Shown here: positions 9,764 through 22,195 of the stretch, one piece after another
Layout of the letters: the number at the start of each line of letters is the position of its first letter
How positions within the stretch are numbered: the first letter of the stretch is position 1
DNA from: Protopterus annectens
Taxonomy: Eukaryota; Chordata; Ceratodontiformes; Protopteridae
Direction of reading: 5' to 3'
DNA: 64,000 nucleotides
Assembly: GCF_019279795.1 (NCBI RefSeq)
Contig: NC_056745.1
Coordinates: 503,685,694 to 503,749,693, forward strand
Notes under the pieces: generated by a model
Databases searched by the model: none
What the model was told of the DNA's origin: nothing
Seen by the model: the letters and a program-made list of their open reading frames with translations, nothing else
Program-made: the position numbers and the translations under genes

Positions 9764-10395
9764 CAAAACAGTGTAAGAAATTTCTCTGTGTGGAAGATTT
9801 TCAGTCCATATATCTCTAGTTAATCACTGTATATTAATCAGATCAGACAAAAGTAGCAGAAGTAGCGAACTTAAACTCATCTTAAGTAAAAAAAAATAAT
9901 AAAAAAGATATAATTGCACAGAATTACCAAGTATTTGAAAGTAATCCAAGCAAGGCAGGCAGTCTGTTTCCAGTTGAAAATCCTTTATTAAGTACACAGG
10001 CAAGCGATCCAAATAAAACAAAAATAGAGTAATAGTTTCCTCACAAGCTTTCTAAATATATATATACTTTTTATCAGGCGAGAGAGTGGTTTACTGTGCT
10101 GTAAAACAAAGTGTTATTTGGTACACATGTTAAATTCACATCCCTTCCCCCATCAGTGTGACAATCAAGCTGGTCCTATCCTACTTCGCAGCTGTCATAA
10201 TAATATAACCCTTATGTACTTTATATAAAATTTATAATGATGTGGTACCTCTTATTTAACCAGATTATTAAGTAGATTATTAAGTCTGTGATTTTATCCA
10301 AGACAATATACTACATGGCTGGAAATATATCAACCTTAGTCCATTTGGCAATCAAAAAAATATATATAAATAGAGAAGTTTCTTACACTGTTTTG
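9764..10395. repeat. Segment bounded by a 17-bp perfect inverted repeat
   Basis: CAAAACAGTGTAAGAAA at 9764-9780 recurs as its exact complement at 10379-10395. The intervening 600 bases include, on the minus strand, a sequence (10080 to 9985) shaped like a retroelement 3' end: CTGATAAAAAGT, a TATA-rich run, GGAAACTATT and AATAAAGG. Nothing coding was recognised. Confidence 0.6.
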
Positions 10396-12214
10396 TTTTT
10401 GGACCCACTACACTTGTTTAGTGGGTTGTTTTGAGACTTCAGGGATACCACAGAGATTACTTGTTTTTTGAATAGAGCGGTATCATGATGTAATCTAAAT
10501 AAGAAAAAATGAGAGTTTATTTTGGAAAAGAAAAAAGATACAATGTGGAATAGATAGCTACTACTAGGGGGTGTGGTTATAAATGGATATAGTGCAACGC
10601 AGTATGGGAGGGAGAAAGATAGTTGGGAATGGAGTTAAAATTTAAAAAGAGATAAGGAAGTAGAAAACAAGAAACAAAAGTCTATGTATAGAAGTAGTAA
10701 GGTGATTTGGGGAGGGATTTGGAAAAAGAGTCACAAGTGAAATGTGTTTGTAGGAAGTATAATATCAGAGTAAGAGGGAGTTGGTGAAAATTAGGGGTAG
10801 GGTAGAGGAGTGAAGAAAAGCCAAGTGGGCTTCCCACCCTCAGGCCAATTTATAGGTCAATTTATAACTGAGAATAGTCACTTTGAGGAGGTTATAACAG
10901 ATAGACTGGATAAACAATTCATAAGGAAACAATGGGAGGACGTATGTATGGCTCCAAAATATGCATCATAGTCTAGAAGATTGTTTTGTTTTGGAGGAGG
11001 AATGAAGTTTAAGGGAAGACAGGAGCTAAGCAATTTAATCATGCTGTAGAAGTAAAAGATTCAAGGAAAGCTTTGGCCAAACATGCAGGGGTATATTATA
11101 ATGTTAATAAAGTTCCCTTTTTATTCTCTGTTGTTAATCAAGTTAAGAATTTCAAAATAGACTTGATGCTGAAGAAGACTTATATTGGAGGGATTATTTG
11201 TGGCAAGTCTGGAGGCATGCCATTACCCTGGTCTGATTGGCAAAGCGAATATTTAGGTCTTTTTAAGAAGGAAGAAACTCACGCATTAGCTTGAATCATG
11301 TGATCAAGTTGTTAAGTACTTATTTGTTTGTTAACTCAGTCTGAAGAAGTGCTTACTGAGTATCTGAGATTAAAGTGATTTTAATTCAATTTATATTTTA
11401 ATCATTTATTTTTCTTTTCAATCATTTCCTGTGCTGGATAAGCTTGATTTATAGTTATAGTCAATGTATGTCATGCTGGATTAATGTTAGTTATCCAAAA
11501 GAATATATGTGATGTATATAGAGTGTGCAACTAGGAACATGTTAATATGATTTGTTTTCTTTTATATAAATGTATGTTTGCCTGTGACAATTCAATAAAG
11601 GTGCTAAAAAAAGAGGTTGGACACCAAAAGAAGAGAAAATTGATTCTGTTGGAATATGAACATATGATTCATCCAGTGTATTCATGCACATGATTTGTCA
11701 ATTATTTTATGACACTACACATACAGACATTATTTATATGATCATTATTTTTTTCCTGAATGGATAGTTAGCCTTTCTCATATAAAAAAAATTTGAACGT
11801 GAACTTATTGACAAAGATATAATTTCAAATCTGAACCGTTGGCAAAATGCCTATTTGCAGAACATTTACCCATTTCTGGTAATGTACCATCAATAAGTAG
11901 AGTAGCCACACCAGAATGCACCACTTAGAAAACTCACATTCCTAATAATTGTGTGGACTAGCTACTCAGCTAATAATCTCACTTTTCTACAGCTATGTAC
12001 AACTACAATAAACAGAGTTATCAATTTTAATCAGTTTTCAGTGTTAATTTCTGTTTCTGAGTTTTGTGAAGAGCAATGAAGCTATAAGTCTCAAAAATGA
12101 GCTAAGCCTAACATATCACAAAGAACTGATATTTCATTTACTGTACCACAGACCACAGCTATTATATTTATATTTCTGCATAGTTTTTGTATGCACAAGC
12201 CAGTGCATTTCTTC
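10396..12214. other. Unassigned AT-rich intergenic sequence
   Basis: No recognisable domain was found. A 73-codon plus-strand frame at 11073-11294 matches nothing I know and is followed near 11341 by CTGAAGAAGTGC, which resembles a Penelope/LINE 3' motif. It may be the end of an unknown element. A small stem (ACCCACT ... AGTGGGT) lies at 10403-10426. Confidence 0.5.
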
Positions 12215-12461
12215 ATGCCGGTCCCAAGCCCAGATAAATGGGGAGGGTTATGTCAGGAATGGCATCCGGTGTAAAACCTCTGCCAAATAATATATGCGGA
12301 CAACAATACAGATTTCCATACCGGATCGGTCGAGGCCCGGGTTAACAACGACCGCCACCAGTACTGTTAGCCTACAGGGTGCTGGCAGAAATTGGACTAC
12401 TGTTGGCTGAAGGAGAAGAAGAGGGGGAAGGCATGCCCAATAGCAGAAAGAGAGGAGGAAG

Positions 12462-13511
12462 ATGAGGAGTGTAGTAGTGAGGGTAGGAACTTTGAAGGTT
12501 GGCAGTATGACTGGTATAGGGAGAGAGCTAGCTGATATGATGGAGAGAAGGAAGGTTGCTATATTGTGTGTGCAACAGGCCAGATGGAAGGGGAGTAAGG
12601 CCAGGTGTATAGGAGGTGGGTTCAAATTGTTCTATCATGGTGTGAATGGGAGGAGAAATGGGGTAGGGGTTATCCTGAAGGAACAGTATGCCAAGAGTGT
12701 TTTGGAGGTGAAAAAAGTGTCGGATAGAGTGATGTTTATGAAGCTGGAAATTGATGGTGTAATGATGAATGTTGTTAGTGCATACGCTCCACAAGTTGGG
12801 TGTGCGATGGATGAGAAAGAAAAATTTTGGAGTGAGTTGGATGAAGTGGTGGTGAGTGTACCCAAGGGTGAGAGACTGGTGATTGGAGCGGATTTCAATG
12901 GGCATGTTGGTGAAGGGAACAGAGGGGATGTGGAAGTGATGGGCAGGTATGGTGTTAAGGAGAGGAATGCAGAAGGTCAGATGGTAGTGGATTTTGCAAA
13001 AAGGATGGACATGGCTGTGGTGAATACGTATTTTAAGAAGAGGGAGGAGCATAGGGTGACGTACAAGAGTGGAGGAAGATGCACACAGGTGGATTATATT
13101 CTATGCAGGAGGGCCAGTCTGAAGGAGATTGGAGACTGTAAAGTGGTGACAGGGGAAAGTGTAGTTATGCAGCATAGAATGGTGGTCGGTAAGATGATGT
13201 TGGTGATCAAGAAGAGGAGGACAAGTGTGAGAGCAGTGCCAAGGATCAAATGGTGGAAGCTGAAAAAGGGTGATTGTGAGGTGGAGTTCAGGGAAGAGTT
13301 AAAACAGGCAGTGGGGGGCAGTGAAGAGTTACCAAATAGCTGGGTAACTACAGCAGAGATGGTAAGGGAGACAGCTAGAAAGGTTGGTGTGACATTTAGA
13401 CAGAGGATGGAGGACAAAGAGACCTGGTGGTGGAAGAGGAAGTACAGGAGAGTATACAGAGGAAGAGGCTGGCGAAGAAGAAGTGGGATTGTCAGAGAGA
13501 TGAAGAATTAG
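12462..13511 (+). CDS. RTE endonuclease domain (N-terminal half of the ORF)
   Basis: The open frame is 349 residues. VGTLKVGSMTGIGRELADMM is the N-terminal block, followed by VQQARWKG (Q/E catalytic region), VVSAYAPQVG, LVIGADFNGHVG (the GDFN block with Asp-Phe-Asn intact) and TQVDYILCRR. These are the apurinic-endonuclease motifs of RTE/BovB-type LINEs. The last about 110 residues are the basic linker towards RT. It ends at a premature stop (13509-13511), and the RT follows in other frames. The ATG at 12462 is one of several near the 5' leader, and the true start is uncertain. Confidence 0.85.
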   Translation: MRSVVVRVGTLKVGSMTGIGRELADMMERRKVAILCVQQARWKGSKARCIGGGFKLFYHGVNGRRNGVGVILKEQYAKSVLEVKKVSDRVMFMKLEIDGVMMNVVSAYAPQVGCAMDEKEKFWSELDEVVVSVPKGERLVIGADFNGHVGEGNRGDVEVMGRYGVKERNAEGQMVVDFAKRMDMAVVNTYFKKREEHRVTYKSGGRCTQVDYILCRRASLKEIGDCKVVTGESVVMQHRMVVGKMMLVIKKRRTSVRAVPRIKWWKLKKGDCEVEFREELKQAVGGSEELPNSWVTTAEMVRETARKVGVTFRQRMEDKETWWWKRKYRRVYRGRGWRRRSGIVREMKN

Positions 13512-14501
13512 ACAGGAATATAAGGAGATGAGGAGCATGGCAAAGACAGAGGTGGCAAAGGCTAAGGATAAGGCATATGGAGAGTTGTATGAAAGGTTAG
13601 ACACTAAAGAGTGAGAAAAGAACCTGTACCGATTGGCTAGACAGAGGGCCAGAGCTGGGAAAGATGTGCAGCAGGTAAGGGTGATAAAGGATAGTGAGGG
13701 AAACATACAATCGAAGAGAGTGTGTTGAGCAGATGGAAAGAGTACTTTGAGGGGTTGATGAATGAAGAGAATGAGAGGGAGAGAAGGTTGGATGATGTGC
13801 GGATAGTGAATCATGAAGTGCAATGGATTAGCAAGGAGGAAGTAAGGATAGCTATGAAGAGGATGAAGAATGGAAAGGCTGTTGGCCCAGATGACATACC
13901 AGTGGAAGCATGGAGGTGCTTAGGAGAAATGGCAGTGGAGTTTTTAACCAAATTGTTTAATGAAATCTTGGAAAGTCAGACGATGCCTGAGGAGTGGAGA
14001 AAAAGTGTTTTGGTACCTATTTTTAAGAATAAGAGTGATGTGCAGAGTTGTAGTAACTACAGAGGGATAAAACTGATCAGTCACAGCTTGAAGTTATGGG
14101 AAAGAGTAGTGGAAGTTAGGTTAAGAAGGGAGGTGATGATTAGCGATCAGCGGTATGGTTTCATGCCGGGAAAGAGCACTACAGATGCGATGTTTGCTCT
14201 GAGAGTGTTGATGGAGAAATTTAGAGAAGGTCAGTAGGAGTTGCATTGTGTCTTTGTGGACTTGGAGAAAGTATATGATAAGGTGCCTAGAAAGGAGTTG
14301 TGGTATTGTATGAGGAAGTCAGGAGTGCTACAGGATATGTATGAGGGTAGTGTGACAGTGGTGAAGTCAACAGTGGGAGTGACAGATCCGTTTAAGGTGG
14401 AAGTGGGATTACATCAAGGATCATCTCTGAGCCCTTTCTTATTTGCAATGGTGATGGACAGGTTGAAGACGAGATTAGATAGGAGGCGCCATGAACTATG
14501 A
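13512..14501 (+). pseudogene. RTE reverse transcriptase, fingers and palm
   Basis: The first ORF (13722-14237) has MKNGKAVGPDDIPVEAWR, MPEEWRKSVLVPIFKNK and GFMPGKSTTDAMFALRVLME. A TAG at 14236-14238 interrupts it. The next frame (14241-14501) has VFVDLEKVYDKVPRKELWY (catalytic palm block) and GLHQGSSLSPFLFAMVMD. All are strong RTE RT blocks in the correct order. The region between 13512 and 13721 is linker with a stop near 13611. Confidence 0.85.
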
Positions 14502-15242
14502 TGTTTGCAGATGACATTGTGATCTGTAGTGAGAGTAGCGACCAGGTTGAGGAGACCCTGGGGAGGAAGAGATAAGCTCTAGAGAAGAGAGGAATGAAGG
14601 TCAGCAAGACTAAGACAGAATATGTGTGTGTGAATGAGAGGGAGGATGCAGGCAGTAGAGTTGGCGAAGGTGGATGAGTTTAAGTACTTAGGATCAACAG
14701 TTCAGAGTAATGGTGAGTGTGGAAGAGAGGTGAAGAAGAGAGTACAGGCAGGGTGGAATGGGTGGAGAAGAGTGTCAGGAGTGATTTGTGACAGATGGGT
14801 ACCAGTAAGAGTGAAAGGGAAGGTCTACAAGAGGGTAGAGAGACCAGCTATGTTGTATGGGTTGGAGACAGTGGCACTGACAAAAAGGCAGGAGTCAGAG
14901 CTGGAAGTGGCAGAGTTAAAGATGTTAAGATTTGCACTGGGTGTGACAAGGATGGTCAGGATTAGGAATCAGTATATTAGAGGGTCAGCTCAGGTTGGAC
15001 GCTTTGGTGACTAAGTCAGAGAGGCGAGATTGCATTGGTTTGGACATGTGCTGAGGAGGGATGATGGGTATATTGGGAAAAGGATGTTAAGGATGGAGCT
15101 GCCAGGTCAGAGGAAAAGAGGAAGGCCTAAGACAAGGTTTATGGATGTGGTGAGTAAGGACATGCAGGTGGTTGGTGTGACAGAGCAATATGCAGAGGAC
15201 AGGAAGAAATGGAAACAGATGATCCACTGTGGCGACCCCTAA
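14502..15242 (+). pseudogene. RTE reverse transcriptase C-terminus
   Basis: After a frameshift, the active-site block MMFADDIVICSES reads at about 14497-14535. 14634-15014 carries EFKYLGSTVQSNGECGREV and the thumb region. 15030-15242 has LHWFGHVLRRDD and GQRKRGRPKTRFMDVV, the conserved RTE C-terminal segment, ending just before the 3' terminal motif. Stops at 14573-14575 and 15013-15015 and two shifts break it. Confidence 0.82.
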
Positions 15243-15399
15243 CGGGAACAGCCAAAAGAGAAGAAGACTGTTTTCTATTGATTTCAAGGTCTGCAGTTCT
15301 GTACTAGTTTATGATCACTATTATTAAAATGATTTTTAACATAGGGAAACTTACTACTGAAGTAATCAGGTTTTGTGAATGGAAGAGGTGTACTAATGT

Positions 15400-16200
15400 G
15401 CATCTTTAGTCTTTTTATAGATTCATAGACTGTTACTAGGCTAATGACTTGGGGAGCCTTTCTAAGCCTAGCCAAGTTTTTCAGAAAGAATAATGATGTC
15501 CTGTATCCAAACAGGACTTCGAGGGCCAGGCATTTATAAGCTACCTCTGTCCATAAGGGACATGGGTGGCAGGCTTGGTGAAATTTCCTATTCCCCATCC
15601 AGTGATTTAGACTGCACTTAAACTGGGTAATAGGCAAACTCAGCTTCACATGGGTGGCAGTCTCTGCGGCACATATCTGTCTTTCCAGCTTGTTCTGTTT
15701 AAGTCATAGACAAAATTCAGATCCCTAGACCATGTACTTCTGGTACTGTTTCATTTACAAATATGAACAAGATTCATAAGTGTGGGAATTGTGGATGCCT
15801 TGTAAACAAGGCATAGATCACCCCTCACCAATCTATAGGAGACTGAGTAGGAAAGGGCTTTAAGGCACTCTGCATAAGGCAAGCTTGTTTCACTTTATAT
15901 TCTTTGTGTAAAGAACCTCTGAGGTCATTGTAATTGATGCATATGCCTGGTCAGGTACATATCAAAACGAGCACTGTACTCTATGACTGGTCTGATAAGG
16001 GTAGAGTGCAGCGGGATAATGACCTCTTTTGACCAAGAAGCCATGCCCTTACTTATAAGTTATGCAACATAAAATGATTTCCTTACCACTGTGACCACAT
16101 GGTGCTCTAAGGTAAGGCTATTTTCTAAGTGTGTACCCAGATCCATGATCACTGGGTCGATTCTTTGGGGTGTATTTTTTTTTGAAGAGTTAGTGTATCA
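15400..16200 (-). pseudogene. CR1 3' fragment (CR1-c)
   Basis: On the minus strand the sequence runs from an RT C-terminal region (16180-15960, with the complement of TACTCTATGACTGGTCTGATAAGGG) to SLPITQFKCSLNHWMGNRK and HPCPLW (15649-15500), matching the same region of CR1-a and CR1-b. It ends at about 15410 with the shared CR1 3' motif (GGCTAGGCTTAGAAAGG ... CTATGAATCTAT). The 5' part is truncated at about 16200. Confidence 0.75.
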
Positions 16201-17974
16201 TGCTATCCATTAACAAGGGTTTGTCAGGTCAGTTTATTAGTTGACTTTTATATTTGATTTTCAGTTAGTATCAGGAATTTTTGCTCTGTAAGTAGTTACA
16301 CTTCTATTTTATTAAAAAAAAAAACATTTATTTTGCCTGGGATTGGTGGGTTTTAACATTTACACTGGGTGAGAGCCTGACTGGGTTTGGGATGTAACAG
16401 TGTGGTTGGTATGTGTCATGGGCCGTGTGGCCAGCTTTAGTAGTTGCTTCCATTTATTTTTCTGAAACTGTTAACCAGGGTAGAGCACTGATCACAAAAG
16501 ACCAGTTTCAGACTCAGCCCGGGATTTATAAACAATGAGAGTTTCAGTGTTGACAAGCACAGTTAGGGTGTAAATACAAAATATAACACTCAAACAATGA
16601 ATATATACTTGAGATATAGCCACAGCTAATAAATTAATTAATGGTAGAATTCAAAAGGGATAGAAGGAAAGCAAAGGAGAGAAGTTTGAGACAAACAATG
16701 GTGTGGTAAGGTTAAATAACCAGGTGATATGCATTTGCATTTATCTAGAGCTTTAACAGGTTTTTAGCATAGCATGGAATATAAGGTAAGAAGAAGTGTC
16801 TTTAAGATTATAAAATATGGATTCTTAGAGTTTGGTGCCTAATATTGAAAATGAATTATCTGCAGTATGCAGTTTGGATTGAAGTGTTTACAGCAGTGAA
16901 GCTGAATGATTGGGGTTACTGAGGTTACAGAGTGTGGTTTGCCTCATTACTTTATATACTAGCAGAGAGAGAGTATGTTCAAGTAGAAGTATCAACAATC
17001 ACGAGCCAAGGACCAGGTTAGCTCTCTGCTTATCTTGAAACCATTTTATCCATATTAAGCAGTGGTGTTCACCTCTAAGAGACTAGATGATAAACATTCT
17101 GTCTGAGATGGTTTCTATAGCAGTATTTTTTTTAATGCAGTAGCTATTAGTGAAAGGTGACATTCAAGTTGTGCAAGTAATGCCTTTACCAATGGCTGAC
17201 CTGAAGGAGTGGGAAAAAAAGGGGAGATTTCTGGGCTAAAAATCGGAGGGAGTTACCCTTTTATGATGGTTATTTAGATGTCTATTGAAACTGAGAGAAT
17301 GGTCTAGCCATTACATGATACTTGAAAGAGGGGACATTCTTTAAAGGAATATTGTGGTGACTTGTGGATTATCAAGGAGATATAGATTTTACTGAGATTT
17401 TGTCTGGTCTCATACAGCATAGTTTTTATGTTTTCAAGTATAAGATATTTATTTTTAATCTATTGTATAAGAGTGTAAAATCCACCTTGCAGGTCATGCT
17501 GTAGTGTACTAAGAGAAGATATAAGCAGTAAAGAACCATGTCACTGGGATAGAGTAAGAGAGGAAGGTAAGATAGGTTCAGAGGAAGTCTGTAATGTAGA
17601 TAGAAAATAAGATGTTTGAGGAGTTCAAGTTGCCTGTGAAGTGATGACTACAAAATAAGTTGTGCAACCATGGGATGGCATCAGTGCTATTTCAACAAGA
17701 TGGTCTAAACTGTTTGAGAGAGAGACTATCTCGATGAAAGGCTCTGGTGTGGTCAATGAAAATATCTCCTGAGATCAAACATTTTGACCACCCCCATCAG
17801 AATGTCAACTGAGGGCAGTGGAGGTGCTATGATTGCACAAGAATCCATGTTTTTTGTCTGATAGCAACTGGCACTGGCTGAATGTTGGAGGTACACACAT
17901 TTTAACAATGACAGTTTTCCAACTGTTAGGCATAGTGCTCTTAAAAAAAATCAGACTGCAAGTATGTAGGAGAG
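16201..17974. other. Unassigned sequence
   Basis: I see no domain, repeat pair or structured RNA here. It is AT-rich with short A and T runs. It could be the decayed body of older elements. Confidence 0.5.
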
Positions 17975-18850
17975 GTCTCACTTTTTTTCATTTCTCCAAG
18001 AGTTTTGGGTTTCTATAACCATGACAAGAATGGACCCCATTCTTAAGCCAGGGTATGATTATTGTTGATGAAATCAGTATTGTTTCAGTCTTTGATGTTA
18101 GCCAAGAGTGTTTTTCTCAACACCCAGAATTGCTTCCTTCTAAAATCTATATAGGGTTACATGTATTGGTAGCATTTTAAGTATAATTATAAATTACTTT
18201 TTATTAGACCTGTTGTTCCTACAACTATTGGAACTGCCTGGTTGTCTTTCTTACACATTGCTCTCATTTTTGCTTGCAACTCTTGGTATTTTATAATTTT
18301 GTGTTTCTCTTAAATAAAACACTATAATTACTGGGTCTAGCAATTTCAATGATCAATGCTACTTTTGCCTTTGTTCTTGGACTACTGTACCTGGTTTTCT
18401 CACATCTATTTTTTAAATTGTTGGTAATGGATGATCCCATGTCATAAAAGCTACACTTTGTGGTTCTTTTTTTCCAAAGCTTCTCATTTACTTCAATATT
18501 GTAGTATTTGCACAGCACCCAATGCAACAGTCTTGCCACATTATTGCGCCACACATTATACTGGCCCTTTGCCATGAGTGTAACACACCCAGCAACAAGG
18601 TGTATGACTGTTTCCAGTTTTGTTTTACAGAAGCTACATTTGTCTTTCTCCAATGATTTCAATAGACTGTAAACCTTGTATGTAGTCCACCATCCTGGGC
18701 CTCCATTATTAGACTTTCATATTTTTGGTTTCAGGTCACCTCTCTTTAGCCATTCCTGTGTCAAATATTAGTAACGAGGTTATTCAGTAAAATCTCTGTA
18801 CTTGCCGCTATATTTGTCTCATAATATAGTCTCAGCTGTGTTAAATGAAC
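17975..18850 (-). pseudogene. R4/Dong-type LINE 3' fragment (R4-b)
   Basis: The minus-strand ORF 18662-18291 contains CSFCKTKLETVIHLVAGC (a CCHC zinc motif with its His intact) and KVALIIEIARPSNYSVL from the restriction-like endonuclease. It aligns with the R4 element at 61736-62302. Upstream (about 18780-18700) reads QEWLKRG, and downstream the 3' region with TGGACCCCATTCTT (about 18035) matches 62370-62400. The sequence from 18850 to the duplication boundary at 19024 is unassigned. Confidence 0.8.
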
Positions 18851-19024
18851 CAGGAGCAGATATTGCCAAAGCCAGGAAAGCCATCAAGTTGGATTTGTGC
18901 AAAAAGTGGTATCTAATTCTGCAGACATTTCATTCAATATGCATGGATAAAAGCTCTAAGTTGTCTTAATAAGTATAGTACCTGTGGATCTGTCAGTGTT
19001 TTGAATTTCATTGGACCTTTTAAA

Positions 19025-21060
19025 TATTTGTAAAAGTACTATGACAATCACTAGTTAATATGTTGTTGGTACCAGCCTCAATACAGTCAATATTGAACAG
19101 CTCAGCATTATCAGGAACTTCCAAATGGGTGAAACCAAGATTTCAGCTTTGCATCTGCTGAGGCATTCACCAGCATTTTCAACAGAGATGGAGACTCCAG
19201 TTTGCAGTTTTTGTACAGTCTGATCACCTGTTAGACATTTCTGAAAATGGTACACCTCTTTCTGAAATAACATGGATACCATCAAGGATGTGCATATTCA
19301 GCGGCCATAGACTTAAACCAGACTCCTCATAAGGCTTGGGCATTATTACGTCAGTGGTATGAACAAGCCAGTAGTGATGTTAAATGTAATACAACATTAT
19401 TTGGTATAAATAGAAGTGAGAAAGTTTATATGTATAAATTGGTATATTGTTTTGATCTGCGTGTACAACAGTATAAAATTCAAATTAAATGTTTTAACTT
19501 TGGCGACAGATATCCTAGTTTTTGTTTAACATTTCATAAAACTGTGTTACAGCAATTGGCAGTAAAGACTATGCAGGACAAGTCAAAATTGTCAGTGAAG
19601 TCAAAAGTCATTTTGTAATGCCAGTTTCTACTTTTTAAAGAGAATTCCAGTCATTTTTAGATCATGCTAAAAGTTTACAGGTTGTAGAGACAGCTGACAC
19701 ATTTCAGATGGGATGCTTTTAACAAAGATATAGAATTATCAGATAAACATCTGGATGATAAGTTAACAGAACTTAATGAAAAGCACATGCAAATGTTAAA
19801 GAAACATGACATACAGATTAGGAAGTATATGTAAATTGTTTTAGACATTTTGACTAGGGCTGATGTTGCTATACATACTGCTATGGATACACAGGAAAAT
19901 ATGTGTGGGGACGCTGACACAGAAACTCTTACACATGAGTTACAGGATGCACAATAGAAATATTTGAAAGCCATAGGAAAGGAAGTAGAATTACACATTA
20001 AAATAGTGGAATTGTGGAAAAATAAAAATGCTACAGAATGTACAGTAGTGTACACAGATGACACTTGCAGTAGTTTCTGCAAGTGTAGAGAATTTTAAAA
20101 ATGGTTACGACAGAAACATGCAGATTTATGGGTTAAAGATAAAATAAACTCCAGTTCAACTGACACAGCTAAAGTGCTCAGAAGGACATACGGAGTGTGG
20201 CCAGTTTGAAAAAAAAGAGTAACCATACACATTTATGTTGTGTAAGGTATACCAGAAAGGAAAGTAAAGTTAATTTGCAGAATAAAGGGTTTACAGTTAC
20301 AGATTTGGCAAATTATTTTTTTTCCAGTTTACAGAATGCAAAATTTAAAGTCAATAATACATTTTAAAACTGACAGTACAGTTAAAAGTTCAGATCCCAT
20401 GAATGAAAAGAGTGCATCATAAATATTAAGCCACGGGTTCAGCTAATGTGTTATAGTTGTATAAAGGGCAGATTAGTAAAGTTTCAGAATTAGATCAGTG
20501 CATATTTCATGCACAAATTGCACTTTACCAAGCACATCAGATCAGATTATAGGCCAGCTCAGCAAATTGAATTAAAGGCAGTATTTTTAGTAATAGTCTA
20601 TGCAGTTTTACTTGTGTTTTTGGAACAAGTAAAAGAAGTATCAGGTGACATTAAGTGTATTTGTGAGGAAACTACTGACACATTAGAGCAAAGTGTTTAT
20701 AAATTAATGAGAGGGAGAGAAATGAGTGACAATGGAGATATTTTTAAGCATAACATTTTTTTTCTTGGTACCAATGAAGATGGGTTTTAAATGGTAGGTG
20801 CAGTAAGACATGGGAAAAGTAGAAAAAGGTGGGGGGTGAGAACAGGGATGTTCTGAGAGTTGCATCAGCCCCTCTAGCTATAGGAAGCCCTGATGATAGA
20901 CAAATTGCATTTTTTTCTGTAGGAAACTGGGACATATTAAGCAGGACTGTGTATACTACAGAAAATAGAAAGAATAGGCAAATAGAGAAAAGAGTGTTTA
21001 CAAGGGATGCAGAAGAAGAAGAAGTCGAGAAGGAAAAGCAAAAATAAAAGTTGCAGGATG
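19025..21060 (+). pseudogene. ERV gag-like region (copy 1)
   Basis: Short plus-strand frames with many stops are present. The piece ending at 19618 and the one at 20509-20790 have no certain domain. A retroviral zinc-knuckle-like motif lies at 20906-20950, with spacing C-X3-C-X4-H-X4-C rather than C-X2-C. One T in the adjacent run of T could account for the extra residue. A charged, lysine- and glutamate-rich tail follows to 21047. Assignment rests on the knuckle and on the position before RT. Confidence 0.55.
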
Positions 21061-21234
21061 ATAACATAAAGGGTCAAACATTTCATAATAACGCATGAGG
21101 GAACACTAAATTGCAGCAATATGACGGTGAAGGGAATGTAGGAAATCAAAGTCAATTGACTGTTAACTGACAGTGCATTAGTACAAAGCAAGGGAAACAG
21201 GGCGGTGCCCCTGACAGATTAACAAAGAGATATT

Positions 21235-22193
21235 TGGAATACCATACAGAAAGAATTTCATTCCTTATGAGCAGGAAACAAAAACAGACCGTGGAAAGTT
21301 AGAAGCTCAGATTACAGTGGAAGGTGCAAGGGATTACATTACAGTGATAGATTTAGTAACCAGATTACCACATGGTTTTCAGATCAGTTCTGTCATTTTG
21401 CATCAGATAGTAGAGACATTCTTACATGTGATGTAAATAAAGATGACAAGGTTATTCATTATACCGATGACATTCTGATACAGTCAGAGACTGTGGAAGA
21501 GCACATATAGCTGAGGAAAGTTTTCTGACAGTTGCAAGAGGCAGGGTTCAAAATAAAGACAAAATACAGTTCTTGTCACAAGAACTAAAATTTCTAGGAA
21601 CCATTATCAGACCAAGAGGGAGGAATCCTTGTCTGGAAAGGGTGAGGGGTATTCTGCAATTGTCAAAGCCTTTGACAATTTCAGATTTGCATAAATTCAT
21701 GGGAACTATGAACCATATGAATTTATAGTGAATTCATAGTGGACTACGCAGAAGCTGCAGCTCCTCTCCATGAAATGCTGGCAGATCAAAAACAAGAGTT
21801 GATTCTACAATGGAGTCACACTGAACAGGCATTTAAAATGATACAACAGAAGTTGGTACAGGCAATGGAGCTGACAGTTCTCACCAGTAAATTACCTTTT
21901 GTTTTACAAGCAACAGCAGGGAAGGACACATTCTCGCTGGTGTTATTACAGTCATGGCAACAAGAGTCATCTCAGGGAATGGACACTAAGTTAAGACTAA
22001 TTACTTTTTGTAGCAGAAGAATGGCTCCTGTAGAAAAAGCATGTCATCCTTGTATTAAACAGCTTTTGGTCATTTTCTGGGGAATAAGACAGACAGAGTA
22101 TCTGAAAATGTTCCCGGGAGTTACAGTTCAAACTCTACATTTGACAACCAAGACTTTGCTAAATGACAGTGAAATAAAATCACTGAAGGGGTT
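21235..22193 (+). pseudogene. ERV pol: RT and connection (copy 1)
   Basis: The RT active-site block HYTDDIL is encoded at 21457-21477 with both Asp present. A long open stretch (21739-22193) matches the RT thumb/connection region up to the point where RNase H should begin. The surrounding RT is fragmented by stops (for example at about 21508). The frame then runs into a minus-strand SINE at about 22196, so the tail of the 244-residue ORF that begins at 21739 is SINE-derived. The connection retains seven codons near 22130 that copy 2 lacks. Confidence 0.75.
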
Positions 22194-22195
22194 AG

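Larger units (their letters stand above)
12215..15273 (+). mobile_element. RTE-clade LINE, nearly full length
   Basis: The 5' leader contains ATGCCGGTCCCAAGCCCAG, GGCATCCGGTGTAAAACC and CGGTCGAGGCCCGGGTTAAC, a conserved leader of fish-type RTE elements as I recall it. Endonuclease and RT follow, and the 3' end is GTGGCGACCCCTAACGGGAA then CAGCCAAAAGAGAAGAAGA, typical of the clade. Total length is about 3.06 kb. The endonuclease frame is open, but the RT has several frameshifts and stops, so the copy is inactive though fairly young. Confidence 0.88.

Noticed and set aside
11073-11294. Small host gene of 73 codons
   Set aside because: No domain, no conserved partner in the window, and a retroelement-like 3' motif follows, so it is kept only as part of an unassigned stretch.
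12528-13052. 174-residue minus-strand ORF
   Set aside because: It lies antisense to the RTE endonuclease, which has clear motifs. The minus reading is low-complexity and domain-free, so it is a shadow.
13329-13823. 164-residue minus-strand ORF
   Set aside because: Antisense to the RTE linker and RT. Ser/Pro/Leu-rich composition from the purine-rich sense strand, with no motif.
19675-20082. 135-residue minus-strand ORF, repeated at 33123-33530
   Set aside because: Its conservation is explained by the segmental duplication. It is antisense to the ERV gag-like region and shows no domain.
20744-21191. Phe/Leu-rich minus-strand ORFs resembling membrane proteins
   Set aside because: Antisense of the A- and GAA-rich nucleocapsid-like region. 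The hydrophobicity is a composition artefact.
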